A stretch of 38,283 bases of DNA from Planctomycetales bacterium (lineage in GTDB: Bacteria > Planctomycetota > JAKEIC01): assembly GCA_022614695.1 (NCBI GenBank), contig JAKEIC010000001.1, positions 1 to 38,283 of the forward strand, read 5' to 3'. Positions 28,742-37,070 of this stretch are shown in pieces. A program made the translations under genes and the position numbers. The notes beneath the pieces were generated by a model. It was not told the DNA's origin and ran no database searches. It worked only from the letters and a program-made list of their open reading frames with translations. The stretch's first letter is position 1, and each line of letters opens with the position of its first letter.

Positions 28742-29572
28742 CTAGGGCGTCCCCTCGCGCCAGGCGACCTCGAAGAGTCGTGTGGGCTCCTCGAAGCCCT
28801 TGAGGAGTGTCTCCCCGCGGTCGAGGAACCGGAAGGTCTTGCCGAGGCAGAGGTCGCGCACCACGCTCGAGACCAGGATCGAGCCCGCCGGGCTGGCCGC
28901 GCAGATCCGCGCCGCGAGCTGGACCGCGGCCCCGAAGAGGTCCTCGTCCTCGGTCACCGGCTCCCCGCACGTGAGGCCGACCCGGACCCGGATCGGGACC
29001 GCCGTCGCCGAGCGGTTGTGCGCCTCCAGACCTCGCTGGACGGCGATCGCTCCCTCGACGGCGCGCGAGGCCGAGCCGAACGAGGCCATGATGCCGTCGC
29101 CCGTGTGCTTCACCTCGCGGCCCTCGTTGTCCGCGAGGGCCTTCCGGATCACCGAGTTGTGCGCGCGGAGCACCTGCATCGCGCGCGTGTCGCCGATCCT
29201 CTGGGTCAGGCTCGTCGAGCCTTCCATGTCGGTGAAGAGGATGGCCCGCAAGGCCGTCCCCGTCTCGGTCGTGGCGGGGTCCCGCGCCGCGGGGGTCTCC
29301 TCGATCCGCCCGAGGAAGTGCTCCACGACCTCGCGCTCGACCTGCACGATGGCGTTCGGCATCGCCCCGTGCGCCTCCCGGTGGACGCGCTCGGCCGCCT
29401 CCCGGCTGGGCGCGTCGGCGATGCAGAAGCCCTTCCCGGAGCCCACGTCGAACCAGTACGTGAGGTAGCGGACCCCGTACTTCTCCTGGACCTCGAGGTC
29501 CCGCAGGTGGGCCTGCGCGACGTCGCGCGCCGTCATCCCGGAGAGATCGTGCCGGTCCATGTAGAGGGGCAT
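28742..29572 (-). CDS. DUF4242 (SCO4226-like) fused to a class III adenylate/guanylate cyclase
   Basis: 276 residues. Residues 1-85 (MPLYMDRHDLSGMTARDVAQ, LTYWFDVGSGKGFCIADAPS, REAHGAMPNAIVQV) match the DUF4242/SCO4226 family, a small ferredoxin-like-fold domain described as nickel-binding. Residues about 105-270 are a cyclase catalytic domain: AILFTDMEGSTSL has the metal-binding Asp, EVKHTGDGIMASF the second Asp, and VRVGLTCGEPV the strand that follows. So metal or redox input may be coupled to cyclic-nucleotide output, but the coupling is inferred. It sits between the secreted protein (9-base gap) and the aminotransferase (8-base gap). Confidence 0.9.
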   Translation of the reverse strand: MPLYMDRHDLSGMTARDVAQAHLRDLEVQEKYGVRYLTYWFDVGSGKGFCIADAPSREAAERVHREAHGAMPNAIVQVEREVVEHFLGRIEETPAARDPATTETGTALRAILFTDMEGSTSLTQRIGDTRAMQVLRAHNSVIRKALADNEGREVKHTGDGIMASFGSASRAVEGAIAVQRGLEAHNRSATAVPIRVRVGLTCGEPVTEDEDLFGAAVQLAARICAASPAGSILVSSVVRDLCLGKTFRFLDRGETLLKGFEEPTRLFEVAWREGTP

Positions 29573-29581
29573 GGCGGTATC

Positions 29582-30499
29582 CTAGCTCCGGTCCCCCGCA
29601 GGTCGGCCGCGCACCCCGACGCGGATCGTCACCCCGATTCCCACGTAGTTCTCGGCGAACCCATTGGGCTCCCGGAGCGACGCGGGGAGGTTCGGGTCGT
29701 CCGAGGAGTCGGGCTCCCCGACGAAGACGCTACCGAACGCCAAGTAGACGGCCATCGCGCCTCCCCCCTCGAGCTCCCAGGCCGCTCCGAGGCGCATGCC
29801 GGCCGCGAGGGCCCCCGTCCGCGTGCGGTCGAGGAGGACGACCGCCTGCGGGCCCGCCGCGCCGGCGGGGTCGTAGACCGCGTGGACCCGTCCGATCCAG
29901 GCCGTGCCGATCGCCAGGTGTGCGTCAAGGAAGAACCAGGACGTGCGCATCTCGAGGTGGCCGCCCGCGAGGAAGTGCCACAGGTAGAGGGGACCCGGCG
30001 CGAGGGAGTCCCCGTACGAGGCGAAGTCGGTCTTCGCCTCGTACTCGGCGTGCGAGAAGAAGACGGCCGGCCCCGCGAAGAGCTGGATCCCGCGCGGCGG
30101 CCGGAGCGGGGCGTGCAGGCGCCACTCCATCTCGAACGCCCCACCCCCCTCGTAGAGCTCGTCCCACTCCCGCTCGGGCGAGTCGAACGCCTCGCCCTGG
30201 AGCCCGCAGCCGAGCACGGCGACCGAGAGGGAGGTCCCGAGACGGGGAGGAGCCGCCTCGCCCGGGGCGCCCGCGGGTGCGCGTCGCCGCGGCTCGGGGG
30301 GACGCTCGGGAGGGGGGATCGGCTCGTCGGCGGGCTCCTCCTCCTGCGGGGGAGCCGGCGGGACGGGCGCGTCCCCGGCGGCGGGCTTCTCGGCCGGCGG
30401 GGCGGCGGGCGTTCCGTCCTGGGCCCGGGCGGATCCGGCGGCCGCCAGCAGCAGCAGCCCCGACCCGAGGACCTCGAGCCACGGAGCCGTTCCCCGCAT
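29582..30499 (-). CDS. Secreted protein with beta-rich C-terminus
   Basis: 305 residues from the ATG at 30499, which has GGGAGGG upstream; the track start at 30532 is less likely. A signal peptide (LEVLGSGLLLLAAAGSARAQ) with an AxA-type cleavage is followed by a Pro/Ala/Glu-rich linker of about 70 residues. The remainder has alternating strands (LSVAVLGCGLQGEAFDS, GGAFEMEWRLHAPLRPPRG, GGGAMAVYLAFGSVFVGEP) and ends with YVGIGVTIRVGVRG, suggesting an outer-membrane or porin-like barrel. I do not recognise the family. Its place between a transporter and a cyclase in one operon gives little extra hint. Confidence 0.7.
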   Translation of the reverse strand: MRGTAPWLEVLGSGLLLLAAAGSARAQDGTPAAPPAEKPAAGDAPVPPAPPQEEEPADEPIPPPERPPEPRRRAPAGAPGEAAPPRLGTSLSVAVLGCGLQGEAFDSPEREWDELYEGGGAFEMEWRLHAPLRPPRGIQLFAGPAVFFSHAEYEAKTDFASYGDSLAPGPLYLWHFLAGGHLEMRTSWFFLDAHLAIGTAWIGRVHAVYDPAGAAGPQAVVLLDRTRTGALAAGMRLGAAWELEGGGAMAVYLAFGSVFVGEPDSSDDPNLPASLREPNGFAENYVGIGVTIRVGVRGRPAGDRS

Positions 30500-30536
30500 G
30501 GGCCCTCCCGCCGGCCGGGCCGGCCGCGCCATTCTG

Positions 30537-31445
30537 CTACTCGAGGAAGACGAGCGCCACGCCCCCGACCGCGACCGCGGTCCCGGCGACCGCGCGCGCG
30601 CTCACGCGCTCGCCCTGCACGACTCTCGCGAGGAGGAGCCCGAAGAGCGGGGACGTGCTCGTGAGCGTGTTCGAGAGCCCCACCTCGATCGCCTTCTGGC
30701 TGTACGTCATGAGGAAGAGGCCCACGACGGTGCCCATCACCGAGGCGGCGAGGCCCCGGCCGAGGGTGCCGGGCCGCCGCGCGAAGGGCGCGACCCACGC
30801 GGCGAGGCTGCCGGACAGGAGCCCCGCGACGACGAGGAAGAGCGCGGCGGCCCCGAGCCGCACCTGGACGACCTGGGGGAGTCCCGGCCCCTCGACGAGC
30901 ACCGACTTCGTGAGGAGCGACTGGATCGCTTGCCCGAGACAGCCGAGGAAGCCCGCTCCCGCCCCGATCCAGAGCCGCCGCGCCGGGATCGGGGCCCCCG
31001 CCGACTCCGGGGCGTGCTCGAGCTGGACGGCCGCGATCCCGGCCATCGTGAGCGCGATCCCCGCCCACCCGAGCGCGCCGATGGTCTCTCCCAGCGCCGG
31101 CACCGCGAGCACGGCCGTGAGGGGAGGGGCGAGGAGGAGGAGCAGGAGCGCGCGCCTCGGCCCGAGGCTCGCGAGGGCGACGAAGTAGCACGCGTCCCCG
31201 AGCGCGAGCCCGATCACGCCGCTCAGGGCGAGCACGGCCGGAGCGCGTGGCGAGAGCCCGGTCGGCCAGGGGCTCCCCGTGGTCGCGAGGACGATCCCGG
31301 TGAAGAGCGCGAAGCCCACGACGGCCTTGAAGGCGGTGATCGCCGCGGCGCTCGCGTCGCGGCCGACGGCGGCCCAGACGAACGACGTCGCCGCCCAGAG
31401 GAAGGCGCAGCCGAGCGCGGCGATCTCGCCCGAGTGGGGGAGCAC
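30537..31445 (-). CDS. EamA/DMT-family transporter
   Basis: 302 residues from the GTG at 31445; the 773-residue track ORF is a shadow beyond that point. Ten hydrophobic segments are visible, in two halves of about five (for example ALGCAFLWAATSFVWAAVG, SGVIGLALGDACYFVALASLG and WIGAGAGFLGCLGQAIQSLL, TSPLFGLLLARVVQGE). This is the duplicated EamA arrangement of drug/metabolite exporters. The conserved 'L.eGe' near the end of the second half is present as VQGERVS. The substrate is unknown. It heads a minus-strand run with the secreted protein, cyclase and aminotransferase and is divergent from the symporter. Confidence 0.88.
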   Translation of the reverse strand: MLPHSGEIAALGCAFLWAATSFVWAAVGRDASAAAITAFKAVVGFALFTGIVLATTGSPWPTGLSPRAPAVLALSGVIGLALGDACYFVALASLGPRRALLLLLLAPPLTAVLAVPALGETIGALGWAGIALTMAGIAAVQLEHAPESAGAPIPARRLWIGAGAGFLGCLGQAIQSLLTKSVLVEGPGLPQVVQVRLGAAALFLVVAGLLSGSLAAWVAPFARRPGTLGRGLAASVMGTVVGLFLMTYSQKAIEVGLSNTLTSTSPLFGLLLARVVQGERVSARAVAGTAVAVGGVALVFLE

Positions 31446-31456
31446 GGGGGGCGCGG

Positions 31457-31462
31457 ATAATA
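31457..31462 (-). promoter_or_regulatory. Possible -10 element (TATTAT) before the EamA operon
   Basis: The minus strand reads TATTAT 11 bases before the GTG at 31445, fitting a leaderless transcript. No convincing -35 is visible, and the call rests on one hexamer. Confidence 0.25.
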
Positions 31463-31514
31463 GCGCCGAGTCCCCTGTTTGACCCCCGGGCGACCCGCGG
31501 GGAGGATTCCCGTC

Positions 31515-32870
31515 GTGACGCGGAATCGGGCGATCCTCCTCGGCCTGGGCGTCGGAGTGGCGCTGGGGGCGGCGATCCACCCCGGGCTCGGGCTCCTCGC
31601 GCCGGGGACGGGGAAGGCGGCGGCCGACGCCAGCGGGAAGATCGGGGGCCTCTTCCTCGACCTCCTCTGGATGTGCATCGTCCCGCTCGTCACCGTCTCG
31701 GTGATCCTCGGGATGACCCAGCTCGGGGACCTGCGGAAGCTCGGGCGCGTGGGAGGGAAGATCCTCCTCTTCTACGTCGCCAGCGCGGCGCTCGCCTCGG
31801 CCCTCGCCGTCACGGCGGCGAACGTCGTCCGCCCGGGACACGCCATCTCGGCCGAGAGTCGGAAGAGGCTCGCGAAGGACTTCGCCGGGAAGGCCGAGGA
31901 GATCGTGGGGACCGGAGAGAAGAAGCTCGCGGAGAGGCTCGGGAAGAAGGACCCGTCCGTCCTCGAGACCCTGGGCCAGCTCCTCCTCAAGGCGGTCCCG
32001 CGGCAGCCCGTCAAGGCGATGGCCGAGGGCGAGATGATCCCGATCATCGTCTTCGCGCTGCTGCTCGGCGCGGCGTTCACCCTCGTGCCCGGCCCCAAGG
32101 CCGCCCCGGCCCTCGGAGCGCTCGAGGGGCTCCAGGAGGCGCTCATCCGGCTCGTCTCCATGATCCTCTGGACAGCGCCGGTCGGGGTGGCCGCCCTCAT
32201 GGCCAGCGTCGTGGGGACCGTCGGGCTCGACGTGCTCGCCGCGCTCGCGCTCTACTCGGGGACGGTGTCCGTGGTCCTCGTCGTCGAAGGCGTCCTCGTC
32301 TACGGGGCCGCCGTGCAGTTCCTCGGGGGCCTCTCGCCGCTCGCCTTCTTCCGCGCCTACCGCCCCGCGATGCTCGTGGCGTTCTCGTCCTCCTCGAGCG
32401 CCGCGTCGCTCCCGGTGAACATGCAGTGCGCCGAGAGCCTCGGGATCCCCCGTCCGATCGTCGCCTTCGCGACCTCCATCGGGACCACGGTCAACATGGA
32501 CGGGACGGCGATCTTCCAGGGTGTCGCCTCGATATTCATCGCGCAGGCCTTCGGCGTGGACCTGACCCTCGGCCAGCAGGTGACCGTGGTCGCCCTCGCG
32601 ACGATCGCTTCCATCGGCACGGCCCCGGTCCCGAGCGCCGGGATCGTGATGCTGGCCATGATCCTCCAGGGCGCAGGCCTCCCCGCGGAGGGGATCGCGC
32701 TCATCGTCGGAGTGGACCGGGTCCTCGACATGCTCCGGACCGTCGTGAACGTGCTCGGGGACGGAGTTGCGGCGACGGTCGTCGCGCGATGGGAGGGGAC
32801 GCCGGCGACGGGGGCGGCGCTCGCGCCGGCAGGCTCCGCGGCGCTGGACGGGGCGCACGGGGCCCGCTAG
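31515..32870 (+). CDS. Dicarboxylate/amino acid:cation symporter (DAACS family)
   Basis: 451 residues from the GTG at 31515, with GGGGAGGAT nine bases upstream. Hydrophobic helices alternate with the family's two re-entrant loops: SSSSSAASLPVNM is the serine-rich hairpin 1 with the usual 'S-S-A-A-T/S-L-P' form, and TTVNMDGTAIFQG carries the NMDGT motif that binds substrate and sodium. TAPVPSAGIVMLAMIL is hairpin 2. One insertion of about 60 charged residues (AESRKRLAKDFAGKAEEIVGTGEKK) replaces the usual loop between helices 3 and 4. The family takes up glutamate, aspartate or C4-dicarboxylates with H+ or Na+. It is 11 bases upstream of dapB, so probably in one operon. Confidence 0.93.
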   Translation: MTRNRAILLGLGVGVALGAAIHPGLGLLAPGTGKAAADASGKIGGLFLDLLWMCIVPLVTVSVILGMTQLGDLRKLGRVGGKILLFYVASAALASALAVTAANVVRPGHAISAESRKRLAKDFAGKAEEIVGTGEKKLAERLGKKDPSVLETLGQLLLKAVPRQPVKAMAEGEMIPIIVFALLLGAAFTLVPGPKAAPALGALEGLQEALIRLVSMILWTAPVGVAALMASVVGTVGLDVLAALALYSGTVSVVLVVEGVLVYGAAVQFLGGLSPLAFFRAYRPAMLVAFSSSSSAASLPVNMQCAESLGIPRPIVAFATSIGTTVNMDGTAIFQGVASIFIAQAFGVDLTLGQQVTVVALATIASIGTAPVPSAGIVMLAMILQGAGLPAEGIALIVGVDRVLDMLRTVVNVLGDGVAATVVARWEGTPATGAALAPAGSAALDGAHGAR

Positions 32871-32881
32871 GGTTCCCGGGC

Positions 32882-33673
32882 ATGCCGATCCGCCTGGCGG
32901 TGAGCGGGGCGCTCGGGCGGATGGGCCGCCGCGTCGCGGCGCTCGCGGCGGCCGACCCCGCGTTCTCGCTCGCCGACCTGATCGAGCATGACGGCCACCC
33001 GGATCTCGGGAAGGACCCGGGGCCCGCGCTCGGGCTCCCGCTCCTCGGGCGGCCGCTCCGGGCGGCCCTCGCCGATCCCGCCGACGTCCTCGTGGACTTC
33101 TCGGCGCCCGAGGGGACCCTCCGGCGGATCGCGGAGTGCCGGGCGCGGCGCGTCGCCCTCGTCGTCGGGACGACCGGGCTCGACGCGTCGGTCCGGGAGG
33201 CCCTCGCCGCGGCGGCCCGGGAGATCCCCTGTCTCGCCTCCCCCAACATGGCGCCCGGAGTGGCGGCGCTCCGGCGATTCCTGCCCGGGCTCGCGCGGGG
33301 CCTCGGCCCGGGGACGGAGCTCGAGGTCGTCGAGATCCACCACCACGGGAAGGCCGACGCCCCCAGCGGGACCGCCCTGGCTCTCGCCGAGGCGGCCGCC
33401 GCCGGCCTGGGCACGGACCTAGGCCGGGCGGTCCATGGCCGGAGCGGCCGTCCGGGCCCCCGTCCGCCCGGGGAGGTCGGCCTCCACTCGGTCCGCGGCG
33501 GGGACGTGATCGGCGAGCACCGGGTCCTGCTCTTCGGCGCGGGGGAAACCGTCGAGATCGTCCACCGGGTGGAGTCCCGGGACGTGTTCGCGCGCGGGGC
33601 CCTCCGGGCGGCGCGGTGGCTCGTCGGCCGATCCCCGGGCCTGTACGAGGTTTCGGACGTGGCCGGCCCTTGA
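32882..33673 (+). CDS. dapB: 4-hydroxy-tetrahydrodipicolinate reductase
   Basis: 263 residues. The N-terminus IRLAVSGALGRMGRRVAAL carries the GxxGxMG NAD(P)H motif; LVVGTTGLD follows, and the catalytic loop EIHHHGKADAPSGTALALAE holds the His pair, Lys and PSGTA stretch of DapB. HSVRGGDVIGEHRVLLFGAGETVEI then completes the C-terminal domain. It reduces the dipicolinate precursor in lysine and diaminopimelate synthesis. The length matches the family (about 240-270). The arrangement downstream of a dicarboxylate/amino acid symporter and upstream of an HU gene is not diagnostic. Confidence 0.96.
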   Translation: MPIRLAVSGALGRMGRRVAALAAADPAFSLADLIEHDGHPDLGKDPGPALGLPLLGRPLRAALADPADVLVDFSAPEGTLRRIAECRARRVALVVGTTGLDASVREALAAAAREIPCLASPNMAPGVAALRRFLPGLARGLGPGTELEVVEIHHHGKADAPSGTALALAEAAAAGLGTDLGRAVHGRSGRPGPRPPGEVGLHSVRGGDVIGEHRVLLFGAGETVEIVHRVESRDVFARGALRAARWLVGRSPGLYEVSDVAGP

Positions 33674-33677
33674 CGGG

Positions 33678-33691
33678 CCTCCCGAGGGAGG
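33678..33691 (+). terminator. Perfect hairpin just after dapB
   Basis: CCTCCC-GA-GGGAGG starts 5 bases past the dapB stop codon and is followed by ATTAGAG. It is a possible terminator or attenuator before the HU gene; the T-tract is lacking. Confidence 0.35.
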
Positions 33692-33751
33692 ATTAGAGTC
33701 GCGGCGCCTCCGGGGGTGCTTGCCACGTCCCAGCGGGACGGGAGGGCGGAA

Positions 33752-34057
33752 GTGACGAAGAAGGAGATCGTCAAGCAACTCTCGGACAAATACCGCCTGT
33801 CCCAGGTGGACGCGAAGCAGGTGGTCCAAGGCACCTTCGACTCGATCATCGAGACCATCGTCCAGCACGGACGGATCGAGCTCCGGAACTTCGGCGTCTT
33901 CGAGGTGAAGCAGCGCGCGGCCCGGAAGGCCCGGAACCCCAGGACGGGCGCTCAGGTCCACGTTCCGCCGAAGAAGGTCGTCGTCTTCAAGCCGGGGCGC
34001 CTCATGGAGGAGCGCGTCGCGAACGCCCCCGTCCCGGCCGAGACGGGAAAGCCCTAG
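33752..34057 (+). CDS. HU/IHF-family DNA-binding protein
   Basis: 101 residues from the GTG at 33752, with GGAGGG about 7 bases upstream; the track start at 33716 adds an unrelated leader. The core is standard: [23 protein letters not shown], then a middle with [21 protein letters not shown], then [20 protein letters not shown]. The Arg/Pro-rich beta-arm (RNPRTG) inserts into the DNA minor groove. HU or IHF cannot be told apart here, but F-V-V-F-K-P is common to both. It bends and compacts DNA. 11 bases upstream of the TPR gene. Confidence 0.94.
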   Translation: MTKKEIVKQLSDKYRLSQVDAKQVVQGTFDSIIETIVQHGRIELRNFGVFEVKQRAARKARNPRTGAQVHVPPKKVVVFKPGRLMEERVANAPVPAETGKP

Positions 34058-34068
34058 CCCCCGCCCCC

Positions 34069-34890
34069 ATGCCCCGCGATTCCGCCCCGCAGTTCTTCTC
34101 GAGCGAGGAGTATGAGCGCCGGGGAGGCGAGCTGGCCGAGTCGGGCGACCTCGTCGGCGCGATCCAGGTCCTGCGGGAGGGGCTCGAGGTCTTCCCCTCG
34201 ACCACCGAGCTGCGGATCGGGCTCGGGCACGCCTACCTCCAGCTCGAGGAGTTCGCCCTGGCGGCCCGGGAGTTCCGCGAGGGGCTCCGGCTCGCGCCTG
34301 CGGACTCGGACCTCCTGCGCGGGCTCGCGGTGGTGCTCCTCCGGATGGGCCGGGGCGACGAGGCGTCGCCTCTCCTCGATCGTGCGGCTCCTGGGACCCA
34401 CGACGACGACCAGGCGTGCGTCCAGGTGGCCGAGGCCCTGCTCGCGGCCGAGAGGCCGGCCGAGGGGCTCGAGTACGCGACGCGCGCCGTCCTCGCGAAC
34501 CCCGAGTCGCCCGAGGCCGAGCTGGTGCGGGGGCTCTGCCTTCACGCGATCGGCGGCGCCCCCGACGATAAGTGCCGCGCGTTCCGGCGCGCGCTCGAGC
34601 TGGCGCCCGACAGGATGGACGTCGTCGAGTCGTGGGGCCACGTCCTCTACGAGGACGGCCGCGGGGACGAGGCCCTGGCGGTGCTCTCGCGTCTCCCCCT
34701 CGACGAGATCGAGAACGTCCTCACGCTGGAGCGGCTCGACGAGATGCTCCACCGCGCCGGCGCGCCCCGGGCCCAGAGGGCCGAGTGCCGGAAGCGGCTC
34801 CGCGAGTCCCAGCGCGGGCTCACGCTCGACGGGTTCGTCGAGGAGGCCGCCGCGGAGGCGGAGGCCGAGCGCGAGGAGCGGGAAGCTTAG
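34069..34890 (+). CDS. TPR-repeat protein
   Basis: 273 residues, cytoplasmic (no signal peptide). About six TPR-like units are visible: [84 protein letters not shown], and so on to [22 protein letters not shown]. The C-terminus is a charged helix ([14 protein letters not shown]). TPR proteins hold protein partners; the partner is unknown. It is 17 bases upstream of uvrB and 11 bases after the HU gene, so it is probably in the same operon. Confidence 0.88.
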   Translation: MPRDSAPQFFSSEEYERRGGELAESGDLVGAIQVLREGLEVFPSTTELRIGLGHAYLQLEEFALAAREFREGLRLAPADSDLLRGLAVVLLRMGRGDEASPLLDRAAPGTHDDDQACVQVAEALLAAERPAEGLEYATRAVLANPESPEAELVRGLCLHAIGGAPDDKCRAFRRALELAPDRMDVVESWGHVLYEDGRGDEALAVLSRLPLDEIENVLTLERLDEMLHRAGAPRAQRAECRKRLRESQRGLTLDGFVEEAAAEAEAEREEREA

Positions 34891-34907
34891 ACCTTAGAAT
34901 CCCGCGC

Positions 34908-37067
34908 GTGGCGAAGCGCGCGCGCCCTCCGGTCCCGGAGAAGGACGAGCGGAGACCGTCCGGGGGGCCCGCCGAAGGCTCGGGCCGGTTCCGGCTCGTC
35001 ACGGAGTACCGACCCGCCGGCGACCAGCCCGGCGCCATCCGCACTCTCATCGAGGGAGTGAAGGGCGGCGCCCGCCACCAGGTGCTCCTCGGGGTCACCG
35101 GGTCGGGGAAGACATTCACGATGGCGCAGGTGATCGAGGCGACCCAGCGCCCGACCCTCGTCATCGCCCCGAACAAGGTGCTCGCCGCGCAGCTCTTCAG
35201 CGAGTTCCGGCGGCTCTTCCCGGAGAACGCCGTCGAGTACTTCGTCTCCTACTACGACTACTACCAGCCCGAGGCGTACCTCCCGCGGACCGACACCTAC
35301 ATCGAGAAGGACGCCGACATCAACGAGAGGATAGATCGCCTCCGCCACGCCGCGACCCACGCCCTCGTCACGCGGCGCGACGCCATCATCGTGGCGAGCG
35401 TGTCGTGCATCTACGGGCTCGGGTCGCCGCTCACGTACGACGCGATGGGGGTGGCGCTCAAGCCGGGAGACCGGCTCGAGCGCGACGACCTGCTGCGGCG
35501 CCTCGCCCAGATCCAGTACGCGAGGAACGACCTCGACTTCCGGCGGGGGACCTACCGCGTGCGGGGGGACGTCCTCGACGTGATCCCCGCCTACGAGGAG
35601 ACCCGGGCCGTCCGGATCGAGTTCCTCGGGGACGAGATCGAGGCGATCCGCGAGGTGGATCCGCTCACCGGGGAGGTCTTCGGATCGCTCCCGCGCGTGA
35701 CGATCCACCCGAAGAGCCACTACGTGACTCCCGGGGAGGAGATGGGGCGGGCGCTGCGGACGATCGGGGAGGAGCTGGAGGAGAGGCTCGCGTGGCTCCG
35801 CGAGAGGCAGAAGCTCCTCGAGGCGCAGAGGCTCGAGCAGAGGACCCGCTACGACCTCGAGATGCTCCGCGAGGTGGGCGCGTGCCCCGGGATCGAGAAC
35901 TACTCGCGCCACCTGGACGGCCGGAAGGCGGGGGAGCCTCCCCACACGCTCCTCGACTACCTCCCGCCCGAGGCGCTTCTCGTCGTGGACGAGAGCCACG
36001 TGACCATCCCTCAGGTCGGGGGGATGTACAAGGGCGACCGGTCGCGGAAGGAGGTGCTGGTCGAGTACGGCTTCCGGCTCCCCTCCGCGCTCGACAACCG
36101 GCCGCTCAGGTTCGAGGAGTTCGAGGCGCGGGCGCCCGTGGCGATCTACGCGAGCGCCACCCCGGCCGACTACGAGCTGGAGAAGTCGGAGGGGCGCGTG
36201 GCCGAGCAGGTGATCCGCCCGACCGGCATCGTGGACCCGCCCATCGAGATCCGTCCGGCGCGCACCCAGGTCCAGGACCTCCTCGGCGAGATCCGGACTC
36301 GAGCGGCGCGGAAGGAGCGGGTCCTCGTCACGACCCTCACGAAGAGGATGGCCGAGGATCTCACCGAGTTCCTCGCCGACGCGGGGGTGCGCGTGAAGTA
36401 CCTCCACCACGACGTGGAGACCCTCGACCGCGCGACGATCCTGCGCGAGCTGCGGGAGGGGGTCTTCGACGTCCTCGTCGGGATCAACCTCCTGCGCGAG
36501 GGGCTGGACCTCCCCGAGGTGACCCTCGTCGCCATCCTCGACGCCGACAAGGAGGGGTTCCTCCGAAGCGAGCGCTCGCTCATCCAGACGGCGGGCCGCG
36601 CGGCGCGGAACGTGAGCGGCCGCGTGATCCTCTACGCCGAGCAGGAGACCGGCTCGATACGGACGGCGATCTCCGAGATGGAGCGCCGCCGCCAAAAGCA
36701 GATCGCGTGGAACCGCGAGAAGGGGATCACCCCCGAGACGATCCGGACCGCGATCCCGGACGGCTTGCGGGCCCTCTGCGAGGCCGACTACGTGGACCTC
36801 GAGGTGCGGGAGCCGCGGTCGGAGTACCGCGGGGGCGACGTGACGAAGCGGGTCGCGGAGCTGCGCGAGAAGATGCGCCGGGCGGCGAAGGAGCTGCGCT
36901 TCGAGGACGCGGCCAAGGCGCGGGACGAGATCAAGAGGCTCGAGGCGATGGAGCTGGGGCTGGAAGAGCCCGACGCGGCGACGCGGCGACGCCCTTCGAC
37001 GGGCTCAGGGCGCGGCGGCGACGAGGCGAGGGGAGCGGTCGGGAAACGCGCGCGTGGGCGCCCGTAG
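34908..37067 (+). CDS. uvrB: Excinuclease ABC subunit B
   Basis: 719 residues from the GTG at 34908; the ORF track begins at 34572 within the TPR gene. The N-terminal extension of about 25 residues ([17 protein letters not shown]) precedes [17 protein letters not shown], the usual UvrB beginning. The Walker A motif is [16 protein letters not shown]. The beta-hairpin [21 protein letters not shown] and the Walker B type motif [18 protein letters not shown] follow. Helicase motifs [25 protein letters not shown] and QTAGRAARN are present. The UvrC-binding C-terminal domain has [28 protein letters not shown]. UvrB loads at DNA damage in nucleotide-excision repair. The last about 35 residues, after ELGLEEPD, are encoded partly by a palindromic repeat. 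Confidence 0.97.
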   Translation: MAKRARPPVPEKDERRPSGGPAEGSGRFRLVTEYRPAGDQPGAIRTLIEGVKGGARHQVLLGVTGSGKTFTMAQVIEATQRPTLVIAPNKVLAAQLFSEFRRLFPENAVEYFVSYYDYYQPEAYLPRTDTYIEKDADINERIDRLRHAATHALVTRRDAIIVASVSCIYGLGSPLTYDAMGVALKPGDRLERDDLLRRLAQIQYARNDLDFRRGTYRVRGDVLDVIPAYEETRAVRIEFLGDEIEAIREVDPLTGEVFGSLPRVTIHPKSHYVTPGEEMGRALRTIGEELEERLAWLRERQKLLEAQRLEQRTRYDLEMLREVGACPGIENYSRHLDGRKAGEPPHTLLDYLPPEALLVVDESHVTIPQVGGMYKGDRSRKEVLVEYGFRLPSALDNRPLRFEEFEARAPVAIYASATPADYELEKSEGRVAEQVIRPTGIVDPPIEIRPARTQVQDLLGEIRTRAARKERVLVTTLTKRMAEDLTEFLADAGVRVKYLHHDVETLDRATILRELREGVFDVLVGINLLREGLDLPEVTLVAILDADKEGFLRSERSLIQTAGRAARNVSGRVILYAEQETGSIRTAISEMERRRQKQIAWNREKGITPETIRTAIPDGLRALCEADYVDLEVREPRSEYRGGDVTKRVAELREKMRRAAKELRFEDAAKARDEIKRLEAMELGLEEPDAATRRRPSTGSGRGGDEARGAVGKRARGRP
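36991..37011. repeat. Palindromic repeat GCCCT...AGGGC within the 3' end of uvrB
   Basis: GCCCTTCGACGGGCTCAGGG followed by C. The ends form an inverted repeat. The sequence resembles a short interspersed palindrome (CCTTCGACxGGCTCAGG) known as a recurring repeat in many bacterial genomes. It adds a low-complexity R-P-S-T-G-S-G-R tail to UvrB. Confidence 0.5.
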
Positions 37068-37070
37068 CGG

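Noticed and set aside
30537-32858. 773-codon minus-strand ORF
   Set aside because: Only the part up to 31445 is a real EamA transporter; the rest is antisense to the symporter.
34887-36695. 602-codon minus-strand ORF opposite uvrB
   Set aside because: Antisense shadow of a clear uvrB; composition is high in Arg, Val, Leu and Asp from reverse-complemented codons.
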